Assembly (NCBI RefSeq): GCF_036885195.1
Contig: NZ_CP133656.1
Coordinates: forward strand, 2,790,001 to 2,854,000
Direction of reading: 5' to 3'
DNA length: 64,000 bases
Source: Pectobacterium cacticida
Lineage (GTDB): Bacteria; Pseudomonadota; Gammaproteobacteria; Enterobacterales; Enterobacteriaceae
The notes below the pieces were generated by a model. The model did no database searches. It was not told the origin of the DNA and saw only the letters and a list, made by a program, of their open reading frames with translations. The stretch's first letter is position 1. Every line of letters begins with the position of its first letter. The translations under genes and the position numbers were made by a program. Shown piece by piece: positions 8,616-16,860 of the stretch.

Positions 8616-9143
8616 ATGAGAAAAACCCTTTGTCTACTGAGCGCGTTAACGTTGCCCGTTGCCAGCGCTGCCAACGCCGCAGACAGTACTATCACCATTA
8701 GCGGCTACGTCCGAGATAACGCCTGCGCTGTCGCGGGCGAGTCGAAAGACTTTACCGTTGACCTGATGAAAAATGCCGCCAGGCAGTTCCATGCGATTGG
8801 GGCTACTACGCCCGCCGTGCCTTTTCGCATCGTGTTGTCACCGTGCGGCACCTCGGCCACGGCCGTGAAGGTAGGCTTTATTGGCGTAGCTGACAGCATC
8901 AATAGCAGCCTGTTAAAACTCGACGCTGGCGCGTTAACGGCGTCGGGAATGGGCGTGCAAATCCTGGATGCCCAGCAGGCGATGCTACCCCTTAACGCCC
9001 CCGCCTCTGCAATCTCGTGGACCACGCTGATGCCAGGCCAGACTAACACGCTAAATTTCTATGCCCGCCTGATGGCGACCCAAATACCGGTCACCGCGGG
9101 ACAGGTTAACGCAACCGCAACATTCACTCTTGAGTTTCAGTAA
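8616..9143 (+). CDS. fimF: minor fimbrial tip-fibrillum subunit FimF
   Basis: A 175-residue adaptor subunit linking the FimG-FimH tip to the FimA rod. The signal peptide ends near NAADS. The mature start DSTITISGYVRDNACAV carries the donor strand and first cysteine; the second cysteine is in LSPCGT, and the C-terminus is ATFTLEFQ. ATG 8616 has AGGA at a 7-base spacing; ATG 8613 is a near-equal alternative. The gene begins 10 bp after fimD. Confidence 0.93.
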   Translation: MRKTLCLLSALTLPVASAANAADSTITISGYVRDNACAVAGESKDFTVDLMKNAARQFHAIGATTPAVPFRIVLSPCGTSATAVKVGFIGVADSINSSLLKLDAGALTASGMGVQILDAQQAMLPLNAPASAISWTTLMPGQTNTLNFYARLMATQIPVTAGQVNATATFTLEFQ

Positions 9144-9155
9144 CCGGAGGCTGTG

Positions 9156-9659
9156 ATGAAATGGACCCCTATCGGGTGGCTTCTGGCATTAACCTTCGCC
9201 GCGTCCTCGACGACGTTGCAAGCCGCAGATGTCACTATCACCGTACTCGGCAAAGTCGTGGCGAAGCCGTGCACGATTTCCACCACCAACGCCACCGTGA
9301 ATCTTGGCAATCTGAATACCTTTAGTCTGGTATCCGCCGGATCCGCTTCGTCCTGGCACAACGTGGCGCTCGATCTCCGCAACTGCCCGGTCGGCACCAC
9401 ACAGATCAATGCCAGCTTCAGCGGTACGGCGGACGCGACCGGCTACTACCAAAACCAAGGGACAGCCGGAAATATCCAGTTAGAACTTCAGGATAGCGAC
9501 GGAACGACGTTGAACACGGGAACGAGCAAATCGGTACAGGTCGATGATTCAACGCAGTCCGCCCACTTCCCGCTACGTGTCAGAGCCTTAACCGTCAACG
9601 GCGGCGCCACCCAGGGAACCATTCAGGCGGTGATTAACGTCACCTACACCTACGCCTGA
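9156..9659 (+). CDS. fimG: minor fimbrial tip-fibrillum subunit FimG
   Basis: A 167-residue pilin-fold adaptor. The signal peptide ends near LQAADV; the mature start DVTITVLGKVVAKPCTI has the donor strand that complements FimH. The cysteine pair is C in KPCTI and LRNCPVG, and the C-terminal NVTYTYA has the aromatic penultimate region typical of FimG. ATG 9156 has GGAGG 5 bases upstream; GTG 9153 would be only 2 bases away. The neighbours fimF and fimH are 12 and 17 bp away, in one operon. Confidence 0.93.
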   Translation: MKWTPIGWLLALTFAASSTTLQAADVTITVLGKVVAKPCTISTTNATVNLGNLNTFSLVSAGSASSWHNVALDLRNCPVGTTQINASFSGTADATGYYQNQGTAGNIQLELQDSDGTTLNTGTSKSVQVDDSTQSAHFPLRVRALTVNGGATQGTIQAVINVTYTYA

Positions 9660-9676
9660 CGCAGGAGAACCGAGTA

Positions 9677-10582
9677 ATGAAGAAGCTAATCACCGTAATG
9701 ATAATGCTGTTGGCGGGGTGGTCGTATAATGCCTGGTCGTTCAGTTGTCGCGTCCCTGCCACCGGGCAGAATGTGTACTCAGGTGCGGCAGAAGTTTATG
9801 TGAATCTGGTTCCATCCATTGGCGTAGGGCAAAACCTGGTCGTCGATTTATCTAATGCGATTGTCTGTAAAAATGATTCAGTCGGTAGTCCCATTATTAT
9901 TGATTATATTAATTTAAGGAATGGCTCTACGTTTGGCGGAGCGCTGGCGGCCTTTTCAGGGAGTATTTATTGGAATGGAAGCACCTACCCGCTCCCGTTA
10001 AACAGCGATTCATCGGTGTATACGATCACCCATACAGACTATCGCGGGCTGCCGCTGCGGTTGTATCTCACGGCGACCGGTGCGGCAGGCGGCGTGGTCA
10101 TCAATGATGGCGAGTTAATTGCGCGGCTCAATATGCATAAAGTCGCCAGCGACGGTAACCCGAGAGATTTTACCTGGAATATTTATGCTAACAACCGTGT
10201 TGTTGTGCCTACGGGTGGCTGCGATGTTTCCGCGCGTGATGTGACGATAACGCTGCCGGATTATCCCGGTTCTGCCGCGATCCCGTTGACAGTTCGCTGC
10301 GCACAAAATCAAAATCTGGGTTACTACCTCTCAGGGAATACGGCAAGCAGCGACAACTCGGTCTTTATCAATACCGCCTCAGGAGAGTCTGGCGCCAAGG
10401 GGATCGGTGTCCAGCTAAAACATAACGGCACGGTCCTCCCCGCTAACCGGACGGTATCACTCGGTACCGTCGGCCCCTCGGCGGTAAGTCTGGGGTTGAC
10501 CGCCGACTACGCTCGCACCGATGGGCAGGTCACGGCGGGTGACGTGCAGTCGATTATCGGGGTGACTTTTGTTTACCTGTAG
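9677..10582 (+). CDS. fimH: type 1 fimbria tip adhesin FimH (divergent lectin domain)
   Basis: A two-domain tip adhesin of 301 residues. The signal peptide ends ...YNAWS, so the mature protein begins FSC, keeping the N-terminal Phe1 that lines the mannose pocket. The pilin domain (from about residue 180 of the precursor, VVVPTGGCDVSARDVTITLPDYPGS) is almost the E. coli sequence. The lectin domain is not. The ND pair is kept (VCKNDSV), but the following tyrosine-gate residue is Ser and the loop is two residues longer. The 133-142 loop reads HKVASDGNPRDF, where E. coli has Gln133, Asn135, Tyr137 and Asp140. The middle of the domain is also A+T-richer. Receptor specificity may differ from terminal mannose. 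Confidence 0.93.
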   Translation: MKKLITVMIMLLAGWSYNAWSFSCRVPATGQNVYSGAAEVYVNLVPSIGVGQNLVVDLSNAIVCKNDSVGSPIIIDYINLRNGSTFGGALAAFSGSIYWNGSTYPLPLNSDSSVYTITHTDYRGLPLRLYLTATGAAGGVVINDGELIARLNMHKVASDGNPRDFTWNIYANNRVVVPTGGCDVSARDVTITLPDYPGSAAIPLTVRCAQNQNLGYYLSGNTASSDNSVFINTASGESGAKGIGVQLKHNGTVLPANRTVSLGTVGPSAVSLGLTADYARTDGQVTAGDVQSIIGVTFVYL

Positions 10583-12047
10583 CGAACCCGGCACGGATAG
10601 CGGCCCAACCGGCGACTATATTCTTTCGCCTTGTTCGTTTTTCGCCTACGGGCTGGCCGAGTTGATGGTCGACAATGGGATGCATCCCGTTGTTCTGCCG
10701 CCTGATATTCAGGCAATGCCGACCGATCTCCCCGTTCGCCGCATCGTGGTCTTTTTACCCGATGCGCCGGACAGGATGCTCACCATGATCCTGCTGGCTT
10801 CCAGGCTGTTGGCGCAATCCAGCACGCCGTTGCCCATGCTGCTCCTCAGTCGTAGCCCACTCCCCTGGCTCTGGCACACGCTTTTGCATCAGGTGGCAGA
10901 CCGCCGCCTGCTCGATAAGGTTCGGGCGGCAGCCTCCGACCTGCCCGTCTTCAGCCTGCGCATGCTGCTCCAGGACGACACTCAGGAGAGATACCCGTCG
11001 CTTGAACGACTGTCAGGTGAAGCGTCGCGACTCTGCGGCAAGTCGCCCATTGGACTCACCAGACCAGAGCTATACGCCATTCTCGGTTTACTCAATGGAT
11101 ATCGCGCCAGCGCCCAGGCGAAAGATCGCGGTATTAGCCACAAAACGCTTTATAACCAGCGGGCCTCAGGATTGAAAAAGATGATGGAACACCACCCTCA
11201 GTTGGCGGCACATTTCCCCGGTAGCCAGCTAAAAGAGGAAAAAAACCAGACGAGTATTACGCTTTCCGCTTTTGAGCGCGAATTCGTACATGCCATACAT
11301 AGCCAACAAATTTACCCTCTGTTTCAACCTATTACCGATGAAAATTTGCAGATTCGGGGATTCGAAATCCTCTATCGCTGGCGGCGCAACGGCAACATTT
11401 TACTGCCAGGCGACTTTTTAGCGCAGATACATTCCGAATATGCATGGCTGGTTCTGACCGCCTTTGTAATCCAGGAAGCCGTGCAGAGCATTAACCAGCA
11501 TCCGGGAGAATTCTATTTTTCTTTCAACATTCCCGCGGTAACCGCCCGTAATGAAAATCTGAACCGGATGATGGAAACCGCGCGTCGACAGCTACACCGC
11601 TCCACGATGTCGGAAAGACTGGTGCTGGCGTTTTCTGAAACGACGGATAGGAATCAGCATAGTAAAGTCGCAGATAACATTGCCCGACTGCGCCAGCGGG
11701 GCTTTCGCCTCATTCTCGATGATTGCTTTTCACAGACGAGCGTGATGTTTCCGGTGCGAACCGTCAGGTTTAACGCCTACAAACTGGATATAGGCATCGT
11801 CAACGATATGCACAACGACCCGCATGCGCAGGCGCTGATTAAAAGCCTGTGTTACTACTGCCAACTGACCGATAGCGACTGTATTGCCAAGGGTGTTGAT
11901 AGCCTGGAAAAATTCAACAGGCTGAGAGCGCTAGGGATCGAACGTTTTCAGGGGGGGCTGATTTCTCAGCCCGTAAGGCGGGAGAACCTAGGAAACCTTA
12001 TTGTACGGCTTTCATCGCGTCACGGCATGACCCGTATCGTCGGATAG
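10569..12047 (+). CDS. fimK: FimK-like HTH-EAL domain protein of the fim operon
   Basis: A 492-residue protein at the position of Klebsiella FimK, last in the fim operon. The N-terminal ~140 residues resemble a receiver-like region (SPCSFFAYGLAELMVDNG). An HTH follows at about 165-215 (LTRPELYAILGLLNGYRASAQAKDRGISHKTLYN, cited in part), then an EAL-type domain from about 235. The EAL set is eroded. FEILYRW keeps the Glu, NIPA the Asn, DD and K are kept, but LVLAFSET has Ala for the metal-binding Glu, and AKGVDS replaces AEGVE. TTG 10569 overlaps fimH by 14 bp and has GGGG 6 bases upstream, so translation is probably coupled. It likely regulates fimbriation; cyclic-di-GMP hydrolysis is doubtful. 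Confidence 0.8.
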   Translation: MFTCSEPGTDSGPTGDYILSPCSFFAYGLAELMVDNGMHPVVLPPDIQAMPTDLPVRRIVVFLPDAPDRMLTMILLASRLLAQSSTPLPMLLLSRSPLPWLWHTLLHQVADRRLLDKVRAAASDLPVFSLRMLLQDDTQERYPSLERLSGEASRLCGKSPIGLTRPELYAILGLLNGYRASAQAKDRGISHKTLYNQRASGLKKMMEHHPQLAAHFPGSQLKEEKNQTSITLSAFEREFVHAIHSQQIYPLFQPITDENLQIRGFEILYRWRRNGNILLPGDFLAQIHSEYAWLVLTAFVIQEAVQSINQHPGEFYFSFNIPAVTARNENLNRMMETARRQLHRSTMSERLVLAFSETTDRNQHSKVADNIARLRQRGFRLILDDCFSQTSVMFPVRTVRFNAYKLDIGIVNDMHNDPHAQALIKSLCYYCQLTDSDCIAKGVDSLEKFNRLRALGIERFQGGLISQPVRRENLGNLIVRLSSRHGMTRIVG

Positions 12048-12461
12048 TCAAGAAAACCACACCCATTCCCACATATTCGCCACCACACCTGGCAGCAGCC
12101 AATCCCTCCTTCCAAGCGCGATGACCGGGTATTCCATTATTTTCAATACCATTTTTTTTAAAACAGGAGAATAAAACGCAAATATGAGCGATGAAAAATG
12201 TGGTTATCGCGTGGTTTAACAGGGTTAATTATGTTGTAAATATGTGGTTTTAATGCTGTGATTATGGTTATCTCAGTAATTAAGTATCACCTGACCACAT
12301 TATTTAATTAATATAAACTTAATAGTCGAGCTACCGCGCTAGTCACCGGTTGGAAAGAGATTTCATGGCTTATTACCACCGACCCGGACAACAAGTTAAA
12401 GCGGCTCAACTTTCCACCGCAGCTTAATATCATTGTCGCCTGATCCGACACGGCGTGGCGG
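12048..12461. other. AT-rich gap after the fim operon
   Basis: No intact gene. The left part is A+T-rich and plain. Bases 12324-12443 on the plus strand form 39 sense codons and a stop (ending ...LNFPPQLNIIVA) with no start or upstream continuation. It could be the tail of a decayed gene that ends convergently against the DUF3750 gene. No terminator for the fim operon was recognised. Confidence 0.3.
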
Positions 12462-13238
12462 CTAATTCACTTCTTCATTCACCGTTTTTTCATATCCGAA
12501 ACGGCCAACAAAAGGCAATCGTAGCGCAGGCGGATTGATGTCGACCCCAATGTTCAGCCCCAGGACATTGGCTTCAATCCCCTCTTCGAGGCCGATCGTT
12601 ATACCCAGTATACCCAGCAGCGAGATCTGAATACCGCGCCCTGATGGCGGCAGCCCAATAGGACGAGTTAACGGACGATAATCTTTGCCAATAGCATTGG
12701 CTGGCATATCCAGCCTGAGCGCAGGGACTTCACGACCAATGTGCGCCAGGAAGGTATTACTGTTCGGCCCCGGCCAGGCATGATAAGTATGCGGCCACGG
12801 ATAACTTGCTATCGCCGCTTCAATTTGTGGAATCATGGACTCCGCACTCACGCCACGGTGCTCCACCAATAACTTCGGCTTCGCACCGTACCAGTAAGCG
12901 TCAGCCGCCGAACGGTTTAAACGGACAACATCATCGCTCCCCCAGCTTACGACCTCATAGCGACGATACTGCGTTTCTCCCGCCTTTTTAAAGATAATCC
13001 ACGGATGCACCGCCACCAGACCACGCCAACCATAAGTCGGCGCAACATAAACTTGCACAATCGCCATCTGGCGAAATTGCACCGGGTCGGGCGCTAAGCC
13101 GGAAGAATCTCGTTTGGCAGACCACCAACTTTGCCCACGAAACGTTTCGCCATTGCGCGTCGACTGCGCCCAGCTTTGCCAAAAAGACAATAGCAACACA
13201 CAAACCAACCCGATCCCCAAGAATTTGAGGTACGTCAT
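12462..13238 (-). CDS. DUF3750 domain-containing protein
   Basis: The 258-residue protein has an uncleaved anchor or signal sequence at residues 4-25 (LKFLGIGLVCVLLLSFWQSWA) and an extracytoplasmic body. It matches my recollection of the DUF3750 family, with blocks HPWIIFKKAGETQYRRYEVVSW, YPWPHTYHAWPGPNSNTF and a glycine-rich, hydrophobic C-terminal region (IQISLLGILGITIGLEEGIEANVLGLNIG, cited in part as GILGITIGLEEG). The HxYxxxxGPNSNTF stretch resembles amidase-type hydrolases, but the function is unknown. It has no operon partner on this strand. Confidence 0.7.
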   Translation of the reverse strand: MTYLKFLGIGLVCVLLLSFWQSWAQSTRNGETFRGQSWWSAKRDSSGLAPDPVQFRQMAIVQVYVAPTYGWRGLVAVHPWIIFKKAGETQYRRYEVVSWGSDDVVRLNRSAADAYWYGAKPKLLVEHRGVSAESMIPQIEAAIASYPWPHTYHAWPGPNSNTFLAHIGREVPALRLDMPANAIGKDYRPLTRPIGLPPSGRGIQISLLGILGITIGLEEGIEANVLGLNIGVDINPPALRLPFVGRFGYEKTVNEEVN

Positions 13239-13764
13239 AGATCTACTGGCCTATTCAAGCAGTGATAAAAAGGATTCGATAAACACCGAGCAAGCGCCCA
13301 CCGCGCGAATCGGTTAAAAAACATCCCGGAATTGTACCTTAAAAATTATTTATGTCACAAAGTGTATTCCGGGATAAAACCGTGTTCCTTGATGACCATC
13401 CAACACTCATCGCCATTAGTTATGGCGAGATATCATACGTAACCGTGTCTGGCGTTTGTTTTTTATACAGTTATAGTCTCATCTAACAGAGAGACAACCG
13501 ATCGTTATTACCGATCAATAAGATCTAATAGATCGATAATAACAATTATCTTTTCATAATAATCATGGATAAGATATTTCCGAAATAATAGCGTAACTTA
13601 ATGTTTTTCATGCTTTTATGCCTTCTAGAAGAAGGCTCTGTTGGCTGCCTGACATTTTGCCTAACAGCGTATGACGACATCAGTAAAACACGCTGGGTTT
13701 TCCATAATCCGATAATGGTTAGGTCAATATCTCAGAAAATGATTTAAAAGGTTTCTCTATCTCA
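13239..13764. other. regulatory gap before GT52 gene, with inverted repeat
   Basis: No gene seen. GTTATTACCGATC (13504-13516) and GATCGATAATAAC (13531-13543) form an inverted repeat with 12 of 13 positions paired around an AGATCT centre. It could be an operator or hairpin for the following glycosyltransferase gene. The rest is A+T-rich. Confidence 0.4.
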
Positions 13765-14829
13765 ATGAATAACAATATAAAAAAAGATCTGATGCTTTGC
13801 TTTACGCCATTACAGGCTTTTACACTGGGACGTATCATTGAAGAAGAGAATCTCATTAGAAAAAATATCGATTTTTTATTTTTTTCATCTAACCAAACAC
13901 CATTAATCGACCATGCATTTTCCGAATTACAAGCACATGGTGGAGATAGCCATCGGTTCAGTCGAAAAGCAAAATTATGGGAAGTGATAAAACTAAAGAT
14001 TTTTCTTACCGGTAAATACTACCGAGATATCTATCTCGCCAACGCCAATTCTACGCTAGCTAATTATGTTTTATCTTTCTGCCATTTTGATCATATTAGA
14101 ACATTTGACGACGGAGTGATCAATGTTAATTCATCTTGCTTTTATATCGAAAAGTATCAGGACGATAACACTACCAGTATTGCCATTGCCAAGTGGTTAT
14201 TTAAGAAAAAATATACTGCACGATCTATTGTTGAAAAGGCAGAGAAACACTATACCATACTAAAGCATAATGATAATATAAATGTGAAATGTGATTTAAC
14301 CTATATTAATCTATTTAGTAAGAGGGAGCGTGACACACTGCACCATGAGACTCCAAATAAAAAAGAAGAGTGCAATATATTTATCGGTTCTAAATTCAAT
14401 GAAATAATCAAAGGCGATAATGAATCATCGTTATTGAAAGAAATGGTTATTTTTAAATTCAAAAATGACATTAATTTTTTTATAAGTAGATTAGAACAAT
14501 GCATTTACCTTCCCCATCCCAGAGAACGTGACAAAGATTTTCTAAAAGAATATAGACTAGAGGTTAATGAAATCTCTGAGAAGGTAATATTTAACCTCAT
14601 AGAAAAATATCACAAAATAAATATTTATGGTTTTTCCAGCACATGTCAATTTAATCTAATAGGCAACAACAACATCAACTGTATTGTGTTAGATTCACAT
14701 TTTCTACGCGATGATATTAAACTCTCTAGTCACTATCTGATAAAAGATGGCGCAACGATGATTAACATTGATCGGCCGTGGACTGAGCCGCTCGTTAATA
14801 GAACCACACGCAGTAAAATGCGAAATTAG
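13765..14829 (+). CDS. GT52-family glycosyltransferase (sialyltransferase-like)
   Basis: A 354-residue protein resembling glycosyltransferase family 52, which includes lipooligosaccharide alpha-2,3-sialyltransferases. It starts with the family-like LMLCFTPLQAF block, has an acidic FDDG (about residue 115) and the diagnostic YLPHPRERD near 250, followed by an ILxGFxSTxxFNLI-like block (INIYGFSSTCQFNLIGNN). No signal peptide: it would act at the cytoplasmic face on surface glycans. The gene is strongly A+T-rich and lysine/asparagine-rich compared with all neighbours, a mark of recent transfer. It stands alone, with no CMP-sialate synthesis genes nearby, so the donor sugar is open. Confidence 0.7.
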   Translation: MNNNIKKDLMLCFTPLQAFTLGRIIEEENLIRKNIDFLFFSSNQTPLIDHAFSELQAHGGDSHRFSRKAKLWEVIKLKIFLTGKYYRDIYLANANSTLANYVLSFCHFDHIRTFDDGVINVNSSCFYIEKYQDDNTTSIAIAKWLFKKKYTARSIVEKAEKHYTILKHNDNINVKCDLTYINLFSKRERDTLHHETPNKKEECNIFIGSKFNEIIKGDNESSLLKEMVIFKFKNDINFFISRLEQCIYLPHPRERDKDFLKEYRLEVNEISEKVIFNLIEKYHKINIYGFSSTCQFNLIGNNNINCIVLDSHFLRDDIKLSSHYLIKDGATMINIDRPWTEPLVNRTTRSKMRN

Positions 14830-15204
14830 ACTATATCATGACTACGTTCTTATTCCGCCACCTGATGCTATATCCGTTAAACTAATTAATGATGTTCACA
14901 CTGTATGAACTATCCTATATGCAGTGAATATACCGCTACTGCGGAAAACTCTTAAAGTAAGACATTACCTATCCTCGGTGGTAGGCTAATGATATTTAAA
15001 AAATATCCAGTCTTTTTGGTAAAGAAAGTTGCGCCTTATCTTGCTTTCATCTTGACTGCCATTCATCGTGTTCTTCATATGAAATATTTATGCGCCATAG
15101 AAAACAGGGTAGCTATTATTGCTAATACGCTATAATAATTGATCTATAGCCTATATTTTCATTATGCTATAAGATAGCAACCGTTCAAGGTAAAACAATC
15201 CACG
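14830..15204. other. gap before LysR gene
   Basis: A+T-rich, with no firm feature. A 48-codon frame at 14989-15135 (plus strand) encodes a partly hydrophobic peptide with only a weak ribosome site; I do not call it a gene. The LysR promoter must lie in the last 100 bp. Confidence 0.3.
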
Positions 15205-16131
15205 ATGAAACTCGACGCCAGTGATATAAAAAACTTAAGGATTTTTCTTCTTGTTGCAGAATCCAATGGTTTCGCTAATGCGCAATTCATTCTTAATAAA
15301 GATGCATCGACCATCAGCAGAGCCGTTGCGACACTGGAAACTCGCCTCGGCCTGACGCTTTGTACCAGGGGTCGACAGGGATTTTCATTAACAGATTCTG
15401 GTCGTGCCGTGCAGGCAGAAGCGCGCAAGATGCTACAGTCTCTCCATTCCTTCGAACATAAACTTAATAATCTGAGAGATGAAGGCGGCGGACGGCTCGC
15501 GATTGGTATCATCGATAATATCATCAGTGACACATTGTTCCCTCTCCATAAAGCAATAAACGATATTTCAGCTAAATTTCACAACAAGATTGAGATAACG
15601 GTATATGTAGAATCGCCGTATGAACTGGAAAGGCAATTACTCCGTCAAGAAGTAGATATCGCCATTGGTATCTTCGACCGCCATCACAAGGCGCTCAATT
15701 ATCAAGATCTTTATCTGGAAGAAGACTATTTATATTGCGCTCCCGAAAGCGATGTCGGCCAAAAGATGCTATCGGGGAATATCAACATGGAGAAATTAAT
15801 GCCGCTGTTGTCACTGGAGAATTTTGTGGCGCGCAATTTCCTTAATCAATCCGATCTACATTGTCTGGGGTTCCAAGTGACCGGAGATGTGGCTTATACC
15901 TCAAATATTGAGGCTATTGCGCTGATGATCATGTCAGGTAAATACATCGGTTTTCTTCCTCGTCATTATGCCGAGAAAATAGCGGACAAAAAGGAACTTA
16001 TTGCCATTTTTCCTGAGCGCATTCGGCGTACGTCTTTATTACAATGCGTGTGCCGCAAAGGGGACGATGGCGCCAGAAATGTAGTCAGGCACGGATTGGA
16101 TCTTATTCAAGGTTGTATCAAAACAGCGTGA
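15205..16131 (+). CDS. LysR-family transcriptional regulator
   Basis: A 308-residue LysR-type regulator. The winged HTH occupies residues 1-65 (FLLVAESNGFANAQFILNKDASTISRAVATLE, cited in part as NKDASTISRAVATLE), followed by the linker helix and a periplasmic-binding-like effector domain from about 95 (GRLAIGIIDNIIS). LysR regulators usually control a divergent or nearby gene. Here the next genes, an amidohydrolase and a transporter binding protein, are convergent with it, so regulation is plausible but not shown. The stop codon lies inside a strong hairpin shared with the convergent gene. Confidence 0.85.
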   Translation: MKLDASDIKNLRIFLLVAESNGFANAQFILNKDASTISRAVATLETRLGLTLCTRGRQGFSLTDSGRAVQAEARKMLQSLHSFEHKLNNLRDEGGGRLAIGIIDNIISDTLFPLHKAINDISAKFHNKIEITVYVESPYELERQLLRQEVDIAIGIFDRHHKALNYQDLYLEEDYLYCAPESDVGQKMLSGNINMEKLMPLLSLENFVARNFLNQSDLHCLGFQVTGDVAYTSNIEAIALMIMSGKYIGFLPRHYAEKIADKKELIAIFPERIRRTSLLQCVCRKGDDGARNVVRHGLDLIQGCIKTA

Positions 16132-16140
16132 TACAACCTT
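16109..16140. terminator. hairpin between convergent LysR and amidohydrolase genes
   Basis: AAGGTTGTATCA (16109-16120) pairs perfectly with TGATACAACCTT (16129-16140) over an 8-base loop containing the LysR stop region. No long T-run follows on either strand, so termination efficiency is uncertain. Confidence 0.55.
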
Positions 16141-16150
16141 GCGCTTCAGA

Positions 16151-16858
16151 TTATTTTATAGCGTCACCCGTATTCAAAAAATCCATGAATGTCCGGCTAT
16201 TGACATATGCGCCAAAGATACCGCCCTCGCGTCCGAGAGTGTCAAATACGGATTGGTGGAGTGCCTTTGTGGCGGCGCCGCAGCAATCTTCCACCAGCAG
16301 GCAATCATAGCCACGATCGTTGCCGTCACGCAGCGTGGATGAAACGCACACATCCGTGGTAACACCAACGATGATGAGATGACGGATCTGTTTAACCCGT
16401 AATATGTGTTCTAAATCCGTGGCATAAAACGCACTATTGCCTGGCTTATCTACGACAATTTCCCCCATTTTCGGCTCAAATCCGGTATAAAAATCGCAGC
16501 CGAATTCTCCCCGTACCAATAAACGCCCAAGCGGCCCCTGGCTACCAATGGGTGATCCATTTCGTTCGGCTTTCAGTCGTTTATTCGTATTGAGGTCGAC
16601 TAATTCGGGGCGATGTGATTCGCGCGTATGAATAATGAAGAAACCTCTTTCTCTGGCAAAACATAAAAATTGTCTACAGGGTTCGACTGCCGACAATAAA
16701 TGTTCGTTGCTTTCTCCGAGAGAACTGAAATATCCCGCTGGATCGATAAAATCTCGCTGCATATCAATCACGATAACGGCAGTATCACGGGTGCTCCACG
16801 TCCCCTCAAGCGGCCATGAATAAGGCTGTGAATTCTCAATGCTATTCCAGGTGTACAT
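16151..16858 (-). CDS. isochorismatase-family cysteine hydrolase
   Basis: A 235-residue alpha/beta amidohydrolase of the isochorismatase fold. The catalytic triad is clear: Asp in VIVIDMQRDF, Lys in VVDKPGNSAF and Cys in VGVTTDVCVSST. The N-terminal WPLEGTWSTRDTAVIVIDMQRDF, cited in part, and the SAFYATDLEHILR block resemble biuret amidohydrolase-like members, so an amide or ureide substrate is possible. Start 16858 follows the binding-protein stop codon by 2 bases; an in-frame ATG at 16882 would overlap that gene. The two genes look translationally coupled, suggesting uptake and hydrolysis of one nitrogenous compound. Confidence 0.8.
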   Translation of the reverse strand: MYTWNSIENSQPYSWPLEGTWSTRDTAVIVIDMQRDFIDPAGYFSSLGESNEHLLSAVEPCRQFLCFARERGFFIIHTRESHRPELVDLNTNKRLKAERNGSPIGSQGPLGRLLVRGEFGCDFYTGFEPKMGEIVVDKPGNSAFYATDLEHILRVKQIRHLIIVGVTTDVCVSSTLRDGNDRGYDCLLVEDCCGAATKALHQSVFDTLGREGGIFGAYVNSRTFMDFLNTGDAIK

Positions 16859-16860
16859 GA

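Noticed and set aside
14989..15135. 48-codon plus-strand frame with a hydrophobic stretch before the LysR gene
   Set aside because: Weak ribosome site, no family resemblance, AT-rich gap where such frames arise by chance.
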